Origin: JBDKTH01 sp964558295
GTDB taxonomy: Bacteria > Planctomycetota > Planctomycetia > Pirellulales > Thermoguttaceae
Direction: 5' to 3'
NCBI GenBank assembly: GCA_964558295.1
Contig: CAZLDQ010000088.1
Span: forward strand, 1-22,700
DNA: 22,700 nucleotides
Shown one piece after another: positions 7,875 to 14,918 of the stretch; positions within the stretch are counted from its first letter, which is position 1, and every line of letters begins with the position of its first letter. The translations under genes and the position numbers were made by a program. Below the pieces are notes generated by a model. The model ran no database searches and was not told the origin of the DNA. It saw only the letters and a program-made list of their open reading frames with translations.

Positions 7875-7907
7875 CGCCGTGCGTGGGCCGTGGGCCCCGA
7901 TACGGCG
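7875..7907. other. Composite hairpin between the dehydrogenase and transaldolase genes
   Basis: CGCCGT (7875-7880) pairs with ACGGCG (7902-7907), and inside it GGGCC (7885-7889) pairs with GGCCC (7893-7897) around a three-base loop. It lies just after the Gfo/Idh stop in the longest gap of the upstream half of the array. There is no U-tract on either strand, so a processing or partial-termination element is more likely than a full terminator. Confidence 0.35.
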
Positions 7908-7929
7908 AATCCGCTACACTCTCTGTAGA

Positions 7930-9291
7930 TCACACAACCCTTGTAACTCCAGGAATGGCGTGCGGATACGATCCGTCAGGTTTGGGCAACGTGCTGGGCA
8001 CACCGTCCCAGTCATAACGGTCAGGGGCTAGGCTGATTTGGGAGTTGATCGCCTCGTCCCATGTCACCACACGCCCCGAGTAGGTCGCCATCCGACCAAG
8101 GATGGCCGTCATCGTGCTCGTGGCACCGTAGTCGGCCTCGTTGTACGGCCGGTCGTTGCGAATGGCAGCGAACAAATCGTCATGCTCGACCTGGTACGGA
8201 TTCCCTTTCGGCCCACGGTAACGCCACACATCTCCGGCAACCTCGATCCGGCCACCACCGACATCCGCCTTGCCTTTGGTGCCCACGACCAGCTCGCCCA
8301 CATAGTTCCAGCAGTTAGGGATCTGCCGGCATTGGCTGAACATCTGAGTGCCGTCGGCGTACGTGAACTCCACGAAATGGTGATCGAAGATGTCACCGTA
8401 CTCGCGCCCGGTGCGGACTTCTCGCCCTCCCTGCCCTTGGGCCGAAACCGGATGCGCGCCCTTGATCCAGTTGCACACGTCGGGATTGTGGCAGTGCTGC
8501 TCGACAATATGATCGCCGCTAATCCAGGTGAAATAGTACGGGTTGCGCATCTGGAAGAGCATCTCACTCATACTGGGATCTCGCGCCACGGGCGGCCGTG
8601 CGCCGGACGAATTCCAGTAACATCGCTGGACGAGAATCTCGCCAATCACACCGTCGCGCAGCCGCTTGACGGTTTCCAGATAGCTGGCGTCATGGTGCCG
8701 TTGGAACCCAACGCCCACCTTGAGATTCTTCTGCTTGGCCACTTCGTTGGCGGCCAAAACACGGCGCACGCCGGGTACGTCGGTCGCCACCGGCTTCTCC
8801 ATAAACACGTGCTTCCCCTGCTGGACGGCATACTCGAAGTGGATCGGCCGGAAATGCGGTTGCGTGGTGAGGATCACCACATCCACCCCCGTGTCAATCG
8901 CCTTCTGGTAGGCATCGAATCCTACGAAGCGGCGTTCTGGAGGCACGTCGATACGTGAGCCAAACCCTTCGTGCCCCTTCCGATCGTAGTTGGCCTTCTG
9001 CCCCTTGGTCAGTCCAGCCAGGCTCGTCTCAATTTTCTCGGGAAACAGGTCGGCCATGGCCCACAACTTTACGGGGCCTTCAGTGCTCAAGGCCTGAACC
9101 ACGGCCCCCGTACCGCGGCCCCCACACCCGATCAGGGCAATCTTTAGCGTCTCGTTGCCCGCCGCATGAGCACCGCGAGCCACAGAGAGCCCCGCAGAAA
9201 ATGCTCCAAGGGCAGTCGCGGCACTGGTTCGCTTCACAAAATCGCGTCGGGTAATCTGCTTTCCGACTTGGTTTCCCGCACGTTCAGTCAT
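7930..9291 (-). CDS. Gfo/Idh/MocA-family oxidoreductase with Tat signal peptide
   Basis: A 453-residue protein. Residues 1-44 form a twin-arginine signal: ITRRDFVKR (Arg15-Arg16) followed by a hydrophobic Ala/Gly stretch and a likely cleavage near AHA-AG. The mature part starts with the NAD(P)-binding Rossmann motif IALIGCGGRGTGA (51-63) and has the EKPVATD motif (165-171) with the conserved Lys166 typical of the family. The C-terminal alpha/beta domain follows. Members oxidise or reduce sugars and inositols with a bound nicotinamide cofactor. Tat-exported, pre-folded Gfo/Idh proteins are abundant in planctomycetes and probably act in the periplasm with a tightly bound cofactor. Its place as second gene of the catabolic array, 23 bases after the TIM-barrel isomerase, suggests an early step on an incoming sugar or glycoside. 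A similar protein is encoded at 15444-16754. Confidence 0.92.
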   Translation of the reverse strand: MTERAGNQVGKQITRRDFVKRTSAATALGAFSAGLSVARGAHAAGNETLKIALIGCGGRGTGAVVQALSTEGPVKLWAMADLFPEKIETSLAGLTKGQKANYDRKGHEGFGSRIDVPPERRFVGFDAYQKAIDTGVDVVILTTQPHFRPIHFEYAVQQGKHVFMEKPVATDVPGVRRVLAANEVAKQKNLKVGVGFQRHHDASYLETVKRLRDGVIGEILVQRCYWNSSGARPPVARDPSMSEMLFQMRNPYYFTWISGDHIVEQHCHNPDVCNWIKGAHPVSAQGQGGREVRTGREYGDIFDHHFVEFTYADGTQMFSQCRQIPNCWNYVGELVVGTKGKADVGGGRIEVAGDVWRYRGPKGNPYQVEHDDLFAAIRNDRPYNEADYGATSTMTAILGRMATYSGRVVTWDEAINSQISLAPDRYDWDGVPSTLPKPDGSYPHAIPGVTRVV

Positions 9292-9314
9292 CGTCTGTTT
9301 ACTCTCCCGAATTC

Positions 9315-10310
9315 CTAGTGCCTGTCAAATGCCGCATCAAACACAGTTGCCGACGGGGATAGATCCAGTCGCTTGACAAACTCGCAAGCTTCCCTCGCGC
9401 CGTGCTCGCGATTCATTCCCGAGTCCTCCCACTCTACCGACAGGGGACCTCGATAGCCGAGGTGATTGAGCGTGCGGAAGATCTCTTCGAACTTTACGTC
9501 GCCCCGGCCAGGGGAACGAAAATTCCATGCTCGCCCCGGATGTCCAAAACGAAGGTGTGAACCAAGAATCCCCGTAGCCCCATCAAGGTGCAGGGCCACG
9601 TCCTTGACATGGACGTGATAGATTCGATTGGGAAACGCCTGCAGAAATCGCACGGGATCGACCATCTGCCACACGAGATGGCTCGGATCAAAGTTGAACC
9701 CGAACGCCGGCCGGTGCCCGATCGCTTCCAAGGCTCGCCGGGCAGTGACTAGGTCAAAGGCGATCTGAGCCGGATGGACCTCCATCGCAAACCGTACACC
9801 ACACTCGTCGAACACGTCGAGAATCGGATTCCAAAGCCGAGCAAATCGGGCAAACCCTTCTTCGATCCACGCTTCAGGGACCGGGGGAAAGCGGTACAAC
9901 AGATGCCAGATCGACGATCCAGTGAAGCCAGTCACTACGTCAACACCCAGGTTTCGCGCGGCCCGAGCCGTATTGTTCATCGCCTCGATGGCCCATGCAC
10001 GTTTCTTCTCGGCGTTTCCTGCACAATCCGGCGGGGCCAGGACGTCGGTCCGGCTATCGTCGTTCAGATCGCAGACCAGGTGGCCAGCCGCATGATTACT
10101 CAGTGCAAACACGCGGAGACCGTGTTTCTCCAGCAAGGCCAACCGCTCCCGACAATAGTCCTTGCTAGTAGCCGCTTGCGCGACGTCGATATACCCACTG
10201 CGGCAGACTAATTCCAAGCCGTCATAGCCCCAGCCCGCCGCCTTGGAGGCCAAGGTCTCCAGCGGAAGGTCCGTCCACTGTCCGGTCACCAGGGTCACAG
10301 GTCTTGACAT
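9315..10310 (-). CDS. Sugar phosphate isomerase/epimerase family protein (AP-endonuclease-2 TIM barrel)
   Basis: A 331-residue xylose-isomerase-like TIM barrel. Candidate metal ligands follow the usual pattern of the family: Glu177 in FAMEVHP, Asp208 and His211 in NFDPSHL, His234 in YHVHVKD, and Glu293 in LSVEWED. The segment GRGDVKFEEIF (268-278) is the common region near the C-terminal active-site side. It probably epimerises or isomerises a sugar or keto-inositol (IolE/IolI-like relatives belong here), but the substrate is unknown. ATG 10310 was chosen because GAGG lies five bases upstream; an in-frame GTG at 10331 is possible. It is the first gene of the leftward array, about 110 bases from the predicted promoter. 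No signal peptide, so cytosolic. Confidence 0.87.
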   Translation of the reverse strand: MSRPVTLVTGQWTDLPLETLASKAAGWGYDGLELVCRSGYIDVAQAATSKDYCRERLALLEKHGLRVFALSNHAAGHLVCDLNDDSRTDVLAPPDCAGNAEKKRAWAIEAMNNTARAARNLGVDVVTGFTGSSIWHLLYRFPPVPEAWIEEGFARFARLWNPILDVFDECGVRFAMEVHPAQIAFDLVTARRALEAIGHRPAFGFNFDPSHLVWQMVDPVRFLQAFPNRIYHVHVKDVALHLDGATGILGSHLRFGHPGRAWNFRSPGRGDVKFEEIFRTLNHLGYRGPLSVEWEDSGMNREHGAREACEFVKRLDLSPSATVFDAAFDRH

Positions 10311-10423
10311 GACAGCCTCGTTCGTTTGCACTCAACCACGTTTCAATCTCCCCCCCGCTGGCAACACGTCCAGACTTACAGCCTCAACTCCGTACTCCTG
10401 GCGGTTTCCATTGCGTGAAGCCG

Positions 10424-10453
10424 ATTATCGACTCACGGCAACTGTCCGGTCAA
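10424..10453 (-). promoter_or_regulatory. Sigma70-like promoter of the eight-gene catabolic array
   Basis: On the minus strand TTGACC (plus coordinates 10448-10453) and GATAAT (10424-10429) are separated by 18 bases. Both hexamers match five of six consensus positions. The predicted leader to the first gene (ATG 10310) is about 105 bases. It faces away from the regulator promoter at 10482-10510. Confidence 0.65.
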
Positions 10454-10461
10454 TGCAAAGG

Positions 10462-10494
10462 TGCGTAAAAAATGTAAGATCTTTATTCCACGCA
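10462..10494. promoter_or_regulatory. Candidate binding region of the divergent XylR-like regulator
   Basis: TGCGT (10462-10466) and ACGCA (10490-10494) form an inverted pair flanking an AT-rich stretch that contains the perfect palindrome AAGATCTT (10476-10483). The block begins 8 bases behind the -35 hexamer of the array promoter and covers the -35 region of the regulator promoter. That is where an AraC/XylR-type activator would be expected. The exact half-sites are a guess. Confidence 0.35.
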
Positions 10495-10510
10495 GAAGAC
10501 AGGGTATAAT
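10482..10510 (+). promoter_or_regulatory. Sigma70-like promoter of the XylR-like regulator gene
   Basis: A perfect TATAAT (10505-10510) lies 17 bases after a poor -35 hexamer TTTATT (10482-10487). The start codon of the regulator is 62 bases downstream. The weak -35 beside a presumed operator would fit autoregulation. Confidence 0.55.
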
Positions 10511-10572
10511 CAGCGCCGTGGGGATTTGCGTCCCAAGACCGTCCGGTGAACTTGATTGGATGAGGTACGCCG

Positions 10573-11733
10573 ATGAATCGTGAGAGCCGACGCATCGCAT
10601 TACTGGTCGACACGTCAACCGATTTTGGACGGCGCATGATCCGTGGTATCGGACGCTATGCGCAGCAGCGAGGAAAATGGGACCTATGGATCGAACCCCG
10701 CGGGCAACAGGCCCCGGGGCGGTTGCCACGGGGCTGGCGTGGCGATGGGGTCATTGCCCGGGTCGCCAGCCGTGAGATTGCTCGCTATTTGGCTCGCGTT
10801 CCCGCCAAGGTCGTGAATATCTCTTCCGCCCGAGTACCTGGCGCAAAATTTCCCACGGTCACCTGCGATTTGCACGCTGGGGCAAGGCTTGCGGCCGAAC
10901 ATCTAATAGATAGGGGCTTTCGGCATTTTGCTTATGTCGGACCGATTCGGTATTCCTACGTGGAAGTCCATTACGAATGGTTCGTCCACACTCTAACCGA
11001 GTTCGGTTACTCCTGCACGTTCTATCGCCCTCGGCATCGAGACGAGCCTGGCACAACTTGGCAGGCGAGGCAGAAAGATCTCCAGCGATGGCTCCTCGAA
11101 TTGCCCAAACCTGTGGGGATCGTCACCTGGACAAGCGAGCGAGGCCGCGAAGTGCTCAACACGTGCCGAGCGGCCGGATTGCTCGTGCCCGAGCAGGTCG
11201 CCGTGCTCAGCGGCGACGACGACTACCTGCTCTGCGAAACGTGTACTCCACCCATGTCGGGCGTTGCTCTGACTTCCGAGCAAGTCGGCTACGAAGCGGC
11301 CGCGCTGCTTGACCGGATCTTGGATGGGGAACCGGCGCCAAAAAAGCCGATCCTGATTCAACCCACCCGGGTCATCGTGCGTCAATCGACCAACACGCTG
11401 GCGATCGACGATGAGGATCTGGCCCGAGCGGTAGCCTTCATTCGCGACCATGCCCAGGAACCAATCCAGGTCAGAGACATTCTTCGCGAGATCGCCGTGT
11501 CGCGCAGTTGGCTGGAACGGCGGTTTCAAGAGACCCTGGGCCGCTCGCCTGCTGCGGAGATCCGTCGCGTCCATCTCGAACGGGCCAAGCAGTTGTTGGC
11601 CGACACCGACATGCCAGTGCCCGATGTGGCCACTGCCTCCGGGTTCCGTTCGCGGGAATACCTGGCCTTCGCCTTCAAGCAGGCCACTGGGCTGTCGCCA
11701 CGGCAGTATCGCACGCAAGTTCGCGGCCGATAA
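10573..11733 (+). CDS. XylR-like transcriptional regulator (LacI-type sensor + AraC HTH)
   Basis: A 386-residue protein with the architecture and length of E. coli XylR. Residues about 8-275 form a periplasmic-binding-protein-like (LacI type) sugar sensor, including RRIALLVDTSTDFGRRMIRG at the start, and DLHAGARLAAEHLIDRGFRH and GYEAAALLDRILDG later. Residues about 279-386 carry two AraC-type helix-turn-helix motifs, ending in ATASGFRSREYLAFAFKQ and TGLSPRQYR. GAGG lies seven bases before the ATG. Being divergent from the eight-gene array and sharing its control region, it is very probably that array's sugar-responsive regulator. XylR in E. coli activates with D-xylose; the ligand here is unknown and should be the array's substrate or an early product. 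A paralogous regulator is encoded at 12309-13502. Confidence 0.9.
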   Translation: MNRESRRIALLVDTSTDFGRRMIRGIGRYAQQRGKWDLWIEPRGQQAPGRLPRGWRGDGVIARVASREIARYLARVPAKVVNISSARVPGAKFPTVTCDLHAGARLAAEHLIDRGFRHFAYVGPIRYSYVEVHYEWFVHTLTEFGYSCTFYRPRHRDEPGTTWQARQKDLQRWLLELPKPVGIVTWTSERGREVLNTCRAAGLLVPEQVAVLSGDDDYLLCETCTPPMSGVALTSEQVGYEAAALLDRILDGEPAPKKPILIQPTRVIVRQSTNTLAIDDEDLARAVAFIRDHAQEPIQVRDILREIAVSRSWLERRFQETLGRSPAAEIRRVHLERAKQLLADTDMPVPDVATASGFRSREYLAFAFKQATGLSPRQYRTQVRGR

Positions 11734-11735
11734 CC

Positions 11736-11758
11736 TTGCTGGTCATCACACCCAGCAA
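11736..11758 (+). terminator. Weak hairpin after the XylR-like gene
   Basis: TTGCTGG (11736-11742) pairs with CCAGCAA (11752-11758) around nine bases, two bases after the stop codon. Only TTCC follows, so it is a poor intrinsic terminator. Confidence 0.3.
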
Positions 11759-11768
11759 TTCCGTCGAC

Positions 11769-11796
11769 TTGCGATCCCCCTCCTCGCGGGTATAAT
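11769..11796 (+). promoter_or_regulatory. Sigma70-like promoter of the DUF493 gene
   Basis: TTGCGA (11769-11774) and a perfect TATAAT (11791-11796) are separated by 16 bases. The ATG of the DUF493 gene lies 87 bases downstream of the -10 hexamer. The small gene therefore appears to be transcribed independently of the regulator gene before it. Confidence 0.6.
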
Positions 11797-11883
11797 AGGA
11801 GAAAGATCGCTTGGCCTGACTTTTTCTCTGCTTATCCGCGTGGCACAACAAACGCCCCCTCTTTGAAGAGGCTCGTACTATCG

Positions 11884-12144
11884 ATGGACTTGAACGACTA
11901 CAAAGTGGAAATCGAGTATCCGTGCACGTGGACGTATACCGTGATCGGGACCAATCGCCAGATGATGGAGCAGGTGGTGGCTGACGTGGTGGGGGAAGTC
12001 GAGTATGCCCTCACCTTCTCACATGCCAGCAGCGCCGGCAAATACTGCTCACTGAAGTTGGAACTGATGGTCGAGACCGAAGAACATCGCACTAGGCTCT
12101 TTTACGCCCTGCGAAATCACCCCGCCATCAAAACGGTCCTGTAG
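11884..12144 (+). CDS. DUF493 (YbeD-like) family protein
   Basis: An 86-residue protein matching the size (YbeD is 87) and fold pattern of DUF493. The N-terminal EIEYPCTWTYTVIGTN corresponds to the FPxxFxxKVxG start of the family. Then come a helix, a strand with SSAGKYCSLKLELMVE, and a final helix ending LRNHPAIKTVL, equivalent to the LxxxxxVRMVL tail of YbeD. The family has a ferredoxin-like alpha/beta fold resembling ACT/regulatory domains; in E. coli YbeD sits by lipB. No lipoate gene is seen here, so context gives no function. ATG 11884 fits the family length. An in-frame TTG at 11863 would add seven residues but would itself overlap the GAAGAGG element that best serves as the ribosome-binding site. 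Confidence 0.8.
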   Translation: MDLNDYKVEIEYPCTWTYTVIGTNRQMMEQVVADVVGEVEYALTFSHASSAGKYCSLKLELMVETEEHRTRLFYALRNHPAIKTVL

Positions 12145-12167
12145 CAGTCTCCCGTCAGCAGAAGCTG

Positions 12168-12308
12168 TCATTCGCGAAGCGTGAAAAGATCCCCGGTTGC
12201 GGGCGTACCCATGGCGTACCAAGTGTTGCCGTCAATCGTTTCGGAGACGAACCTCACCCCGCCATTGACAAAGCCGACATTTTCGTCCCCCAATGGCGAT
12301 AAGGTCTT
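12168..12308 (-). pseudogene. C-terminal remnant of a DUF1559 (H-x9-DG) protein gene
   Basis: The minus-strand frame directly after the TAG of the second XylR-like gene reads on without interruption to TGA at 12168-12170, in the same frame. It encodes about 46 residues including ENVGFVNGGVRFVSETIDGN and WYAMGTPATGDLF. This is the characteristic end of DUF1559 proteins (GGxNVxFxDGSVRFISETID...W.AL.T..GGE), with the Asp of the DG replaced by Asn. There is no start codon context, prepilin-like N-terminus or H-x9 partner upstream, where the regulator gene ends instead. It is best read as the 3' scrap of a DUF1559 gene left by a deletion that joined it to the regulator's 3' end. An intact DUF1559 gene lies 1.5 kb away in the opposite orientation. 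Confidence 0.6.
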
Positions 12309-13502
12309 CTAGGGCAACGGCGGCAATCTGTGGGCCGCACGCGACTGGCGGCGAAACTCCCCTGGACGTAGCCCCGTTTCACGTGCAAACACATCCCCCA
12401 GGTACTTGTGGTTACGAAAACCCGACTTCCGAGCAACAGCCTCCAGCGGCAAGTCGGTTTCCAAGAGCAATTCCTGTGCGCGACGGATGCGGATTCGAAG
12501 CAACTCTTGGTTCGGTGTCCGCCCTAAACAGGCCTGCATTTGCCGTTCCAGATAGCGTCGTGAAGTCACGGCCGCCTCGACTACACCGCCCACATCAATC
12601 CCCTCACAAGCATGATCGCGCATGATCCGCAACGCCCGGGCAAGGATCGGATCGTCGACAGCCAAGGTATCGGTCGATAGCCGCGTCACCACATGGCTCG
12701 GAGGAAAGAGCGTCCCGGTCGCTGTACGAGTTTTGCCGGCGGCCATCATCTGGTCCAGCAAAGCGGCGGCCGCATAGCCGATGCGTTCCGCATTCGTTTC
12801 CACACTCGACAGAGCCGGTGTGGAAAGGCTGCACAATTCCTGATCGTTGTCGACTCCGATAATGGCGGCCTGATCGGGAACGGGGACCTCGAACTGCCGG
12901 CAAGCATCCACCAATTGCTGTCCCCGATCATCGTTACAGCACATGATGCCAACCGGCTTGGGCAGGCTGAGGACCCAATTCCCTAGGTGCTTCTGGGCAT
13001 GCTCCCAATCCGGCGCCTTGCCTCGCCCACGAGGCGGTTCATACACATGACAAACGAATCCGGCCTTCGTGACCAAGTCACAGAAGTAGTCGCGCCGCTC
13101 GTCCATGTGGACATGCTCACCAGGCGCCAGGCCGCAGAAAGCATAGTGGCGAAACCCCCGCTCTCGTAAATGCTCGAAAGCTAACTGGGCAACGGGCTGA
13201 TTATCGACGCCGAAAGGAGGAAGCAGGCCGGGCAGACGATTCCGCAGGTCAATCAGCGGCAACTGTCGCGACAAGAGGATCTGGGCCATCTTCGGATCAT
13301 CGATGCGGGCAAGAATCCCGTCGCCATTCCATTTTCGCAACCACATGGGCAGCGGATCCTGCAGGCCATGGGGGGCAAAGTAAATCGACCATGGCCCGTG
13401 TTGGCGTTGGTAATTCGCCACACCGCGAATGAGCCCCCGGCCATAGGCCCGGCTAGTCTCGATCCACACGGCCACCTGGGGGATCTTGGCTGTTGGACAC
13501 AT
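12309..13502 (-). CDS. Second XylR-like transcriptional regulator (LacI-type sensor + AraC HTH)
   Basis: A 397-residue paralogue of the regulator at 10573-11733 with the same layout. The sugar-sensor domain starts PQVAVWIETSRAYGRGLIRG and includes GFRHYAFCGLAPG, PKPVGIMCCNDDRGQQL and ERIGYAAAALLDQMM. The C-terminal ~100 residues carry two AraC helix-turn-helix motifs, ending ARKSGFRNHKYLGDVFARET and GLRPGEFRRQ. The two proteins share a GxGLIRG/GRRMIRG start and a DTLAVDD/NTLAIDD linker but differ through much of the sensor, so they probably read different sugars. Unlike the first, it has no catabolic genes next to it: it is convergent with the DUF493 gene and divergent from a DUF1559 gene. 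Its targets may be distant. Its C-terminus is extended by about 10 residues ending LPPLP at the join with the DUF1559 remnant, so its native tail may have been altered. Confidence 0.88.
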   Translation of the reverse strand: MCPTAKIPQVAVWIETSRAYGRGLIRGVANYQRQHGPWSIYFAPHGLQDPLPMWLRKWNGDGILARIDDPKMAQILLSRQLPLIDLRNRLPGLLPPFGVDNQPVAQLAFEHLRERGFRHYAFCGLAPGEHVHMDERRDYFCDLVTKAGFVCHVYEPPRGRGKAPDWEHAQKHLGNWVLSLPKPVGIMCCNDDRGQQLVDACRQFEVPVPDQAAIIGVDNDQELCSLSTPALSSVETNAERIGYAAAALLDQMMAAGKTRTATGTLFPPSHVVTRLSTDTLAVDDPILARALRIMRDHACEGIDVGGVVEAAVTSRRYLERQMQACLGRTPNQELLRIRIRRAQELLLETDLPLEAVARKSGFRNHKYLGDVFARETGLRPGEFRRQSRAAHRLPPLP

Positions 13503-13543
13503 GACGGATGAAGCTTCTGCGTTCCGGTTACCGACACATCCCT

Positions 13544-13572
13544 AGGCTAACGAACCCTGGGGCAAATGTAAA
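13544..13572 (-). promoter_or_regulatory. Possible promoter of the second XylR-like gene
   Basis: On the minus strand TTTACA (13567-13572) and TAGCCT (13544-13549) are 17 bases apart, 42 bases before the ATG at 13502. The -35 is good (five of six) but the -10 is poor. I see no clear terminator or second gene in 13503-13785. Confidence 0.3.
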
Positions 13573-13785
13573 CCGGCCTATGCGCGATTTCAGGATAGAA
13601 TGCCGCATTTTTGGGTTGTCGAAAAGAACACGCCAGGTAGGATCGTCAATAGGGAACATGCAACTACTCCAAGGTTCCGCCGATCGGTAAGCCAATCGGT
13701 CTCTTGGTTTGGCTGACAGACACCGAAGAGAAGAGGGACGAGTCACGGTTCTGATTCATTTAGTCTCATTCCAGGGAGTGTGGCC

Positions 13786-14886
13786 ATGAGGTATTTCGTG
13801 CCACTGTCAGCACGAGGTGCAAGCATCTCCTGCAGCGGAACTTCAAAGCAGCAATTCACCCGTCTCGCAAAGGGAACGCCAAACGCCGCCAACGGCTGTC
13901 GTGCTTTCACTCTCGTCGAACTGCTCGTGGTAATTGCCATCATTGGCATTCTGATTGCCCTGCTCTTGCCGGCGGTCCAGGCCGCACGTGAAGCGGCCCG
14001 GCGGTCGCAGTGCTCCAACCATCTGAAGCAACTCGGGCTGGCGCTGCAGAACTACCACGACGTTCACAAGACTTTTCCTCATGGATCTCGCTGGCCCTAC
14101 TACGCACCAAACTGGCGAGTCATGATTCTGCCGTTCACAGAGCAGAACGCACTCTACGGACAAATCGATCCCAATTCTCAGAGCGCCGTGGGAGGGTTCA
14201 TGTCCGCATCGGCCACCACTTCGCCCTATGGCTACGGCTCCGGACGGAATGCGGTTCTTAAGGACTTGGCGGTTCCTGGCTGGAATTGCCCCTCCACCCC
14301 TAACCCGCCGCTGCTGGCTGCCTCAACCTATTATCAAAACCTGGATAATGGCCAGATTCACGACTATGTGGGAATCGCCGGGGCCTATCCCGATCCGGCA
14401 GGGCGTACGGGAGTCTGTTCCGGAAGGAGCCAGTATGGAAGCTATGCCTGCGCAAACGGCGTACTCTATCCGAACGGCTGGGTTCGAATGCGCGACGTAC
14501 TCGACGGAACCTCCAACACGATGATGATCGGCGAGCAGGGAGGCAAAGTTGGCACCCGTGACGTGCGTGCGTCCTATCACTGCGGGTGGGCCGGCTTCTC
14601 CGATTCGAGACAAGTGACGGCGATCCCCGAGAACACGCACTTCTACGGCACCGGCACAACCACGGTTCGCTATCCAATCAACTCCGACAATATCGCGGTC
14701 TGTGTAAACAACAGTGGCTGCTACAACCCTTGGGATATGAACACTGTGCTCAACTCGATGCATCCCGGCGGTGCCCAGACCGCCTTCGTTGACGGCTCCG
14801 TCCACTTCCTCTCGCAGACAATCCTCATGGACACCTACCGCCGTCTGGCGACCAAAGACGATGGTTTGGTCGTCGGTGACTACTGA
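13786..14886 (+). CDS. DUF1559 domain protein with type II secretion/prepilin-like N-terminus
   Basis: A 366-residue planctomycete-type protein. AGGGAG seven bases upstream supports ATG 13786. The N-terminal leader of about 40 residues is followed by AFTLVELLVVIAIIGILIAL (40-59), a type IV prepilin-like methylation and transmembrane segment. Then come LLPAVQAAREAARRSQC and SNHLKQLGLALQNYHD, the standard DUF1559 (SBP_bac_10) start. Near the C-terminus MHPGGAQTAFVDGSVHFL holds the H-x9-DG motif. The residue before the processing site is Ala40 rather than the usual Gly, and the leader is long. Such proteins are presumed pseudopilin-like, exported through a type II/IV pilus-type pathway; their function is not known, although large paralogous families are typical of planctomycetes. 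A small lipoprotein gene follows 32 bases downstream, a common pairing. Confidence 0.92.
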   Translation: MRYFVPLSARGASISCSGTSKQQFTRLAKGTPNAANGCRAFTLVELLVVIAIIGILIALLLPAVQAAREAARRSQCSNHLKQLGLALQNYHDVHKTFPHGSRWPYYAPNWRVMILPFTEQNALYGQIDPNSQSAVGGFMSASATTSPYGYGSGRNAVLKDLAVPGWNCPSTPNPPLLAASTYYQNLDNGQIHDYVGIAGAYPDPAGRTGVCSGRSQYGSYACANGVLYPNGWVRMRDVLDGTSNTMMIGEQGGKVGTRDVRASYHCGWAGFSDSRQVTAIPENTHFYGTGTTTVRYPINSDNIAVCVNNSGCYNPWDMNTVLNSMHPGGAQTAFVDGSVHFLSQTILMDTYRRLATKDDGLVVGDY

Positions 14887-14918
14887 GCCTTGCTCACAAA
14901 TGATAAGGAGAAGAGCTC

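Noticed and set aside
10993..11718. A 241-codon open frame on the minus strand
   Set aside because: Antisense to the first XylR-like regulator; no motif of its own.
13580..13608. ATGCG...CGCAT arms upstream of the second XylR-like gene, similar to TGCGT...ACGCA at 10462-10494
   Set aside because: The spacing differs by about six bases and the inner sequences do not match, so a shared operator cannot be claimed.
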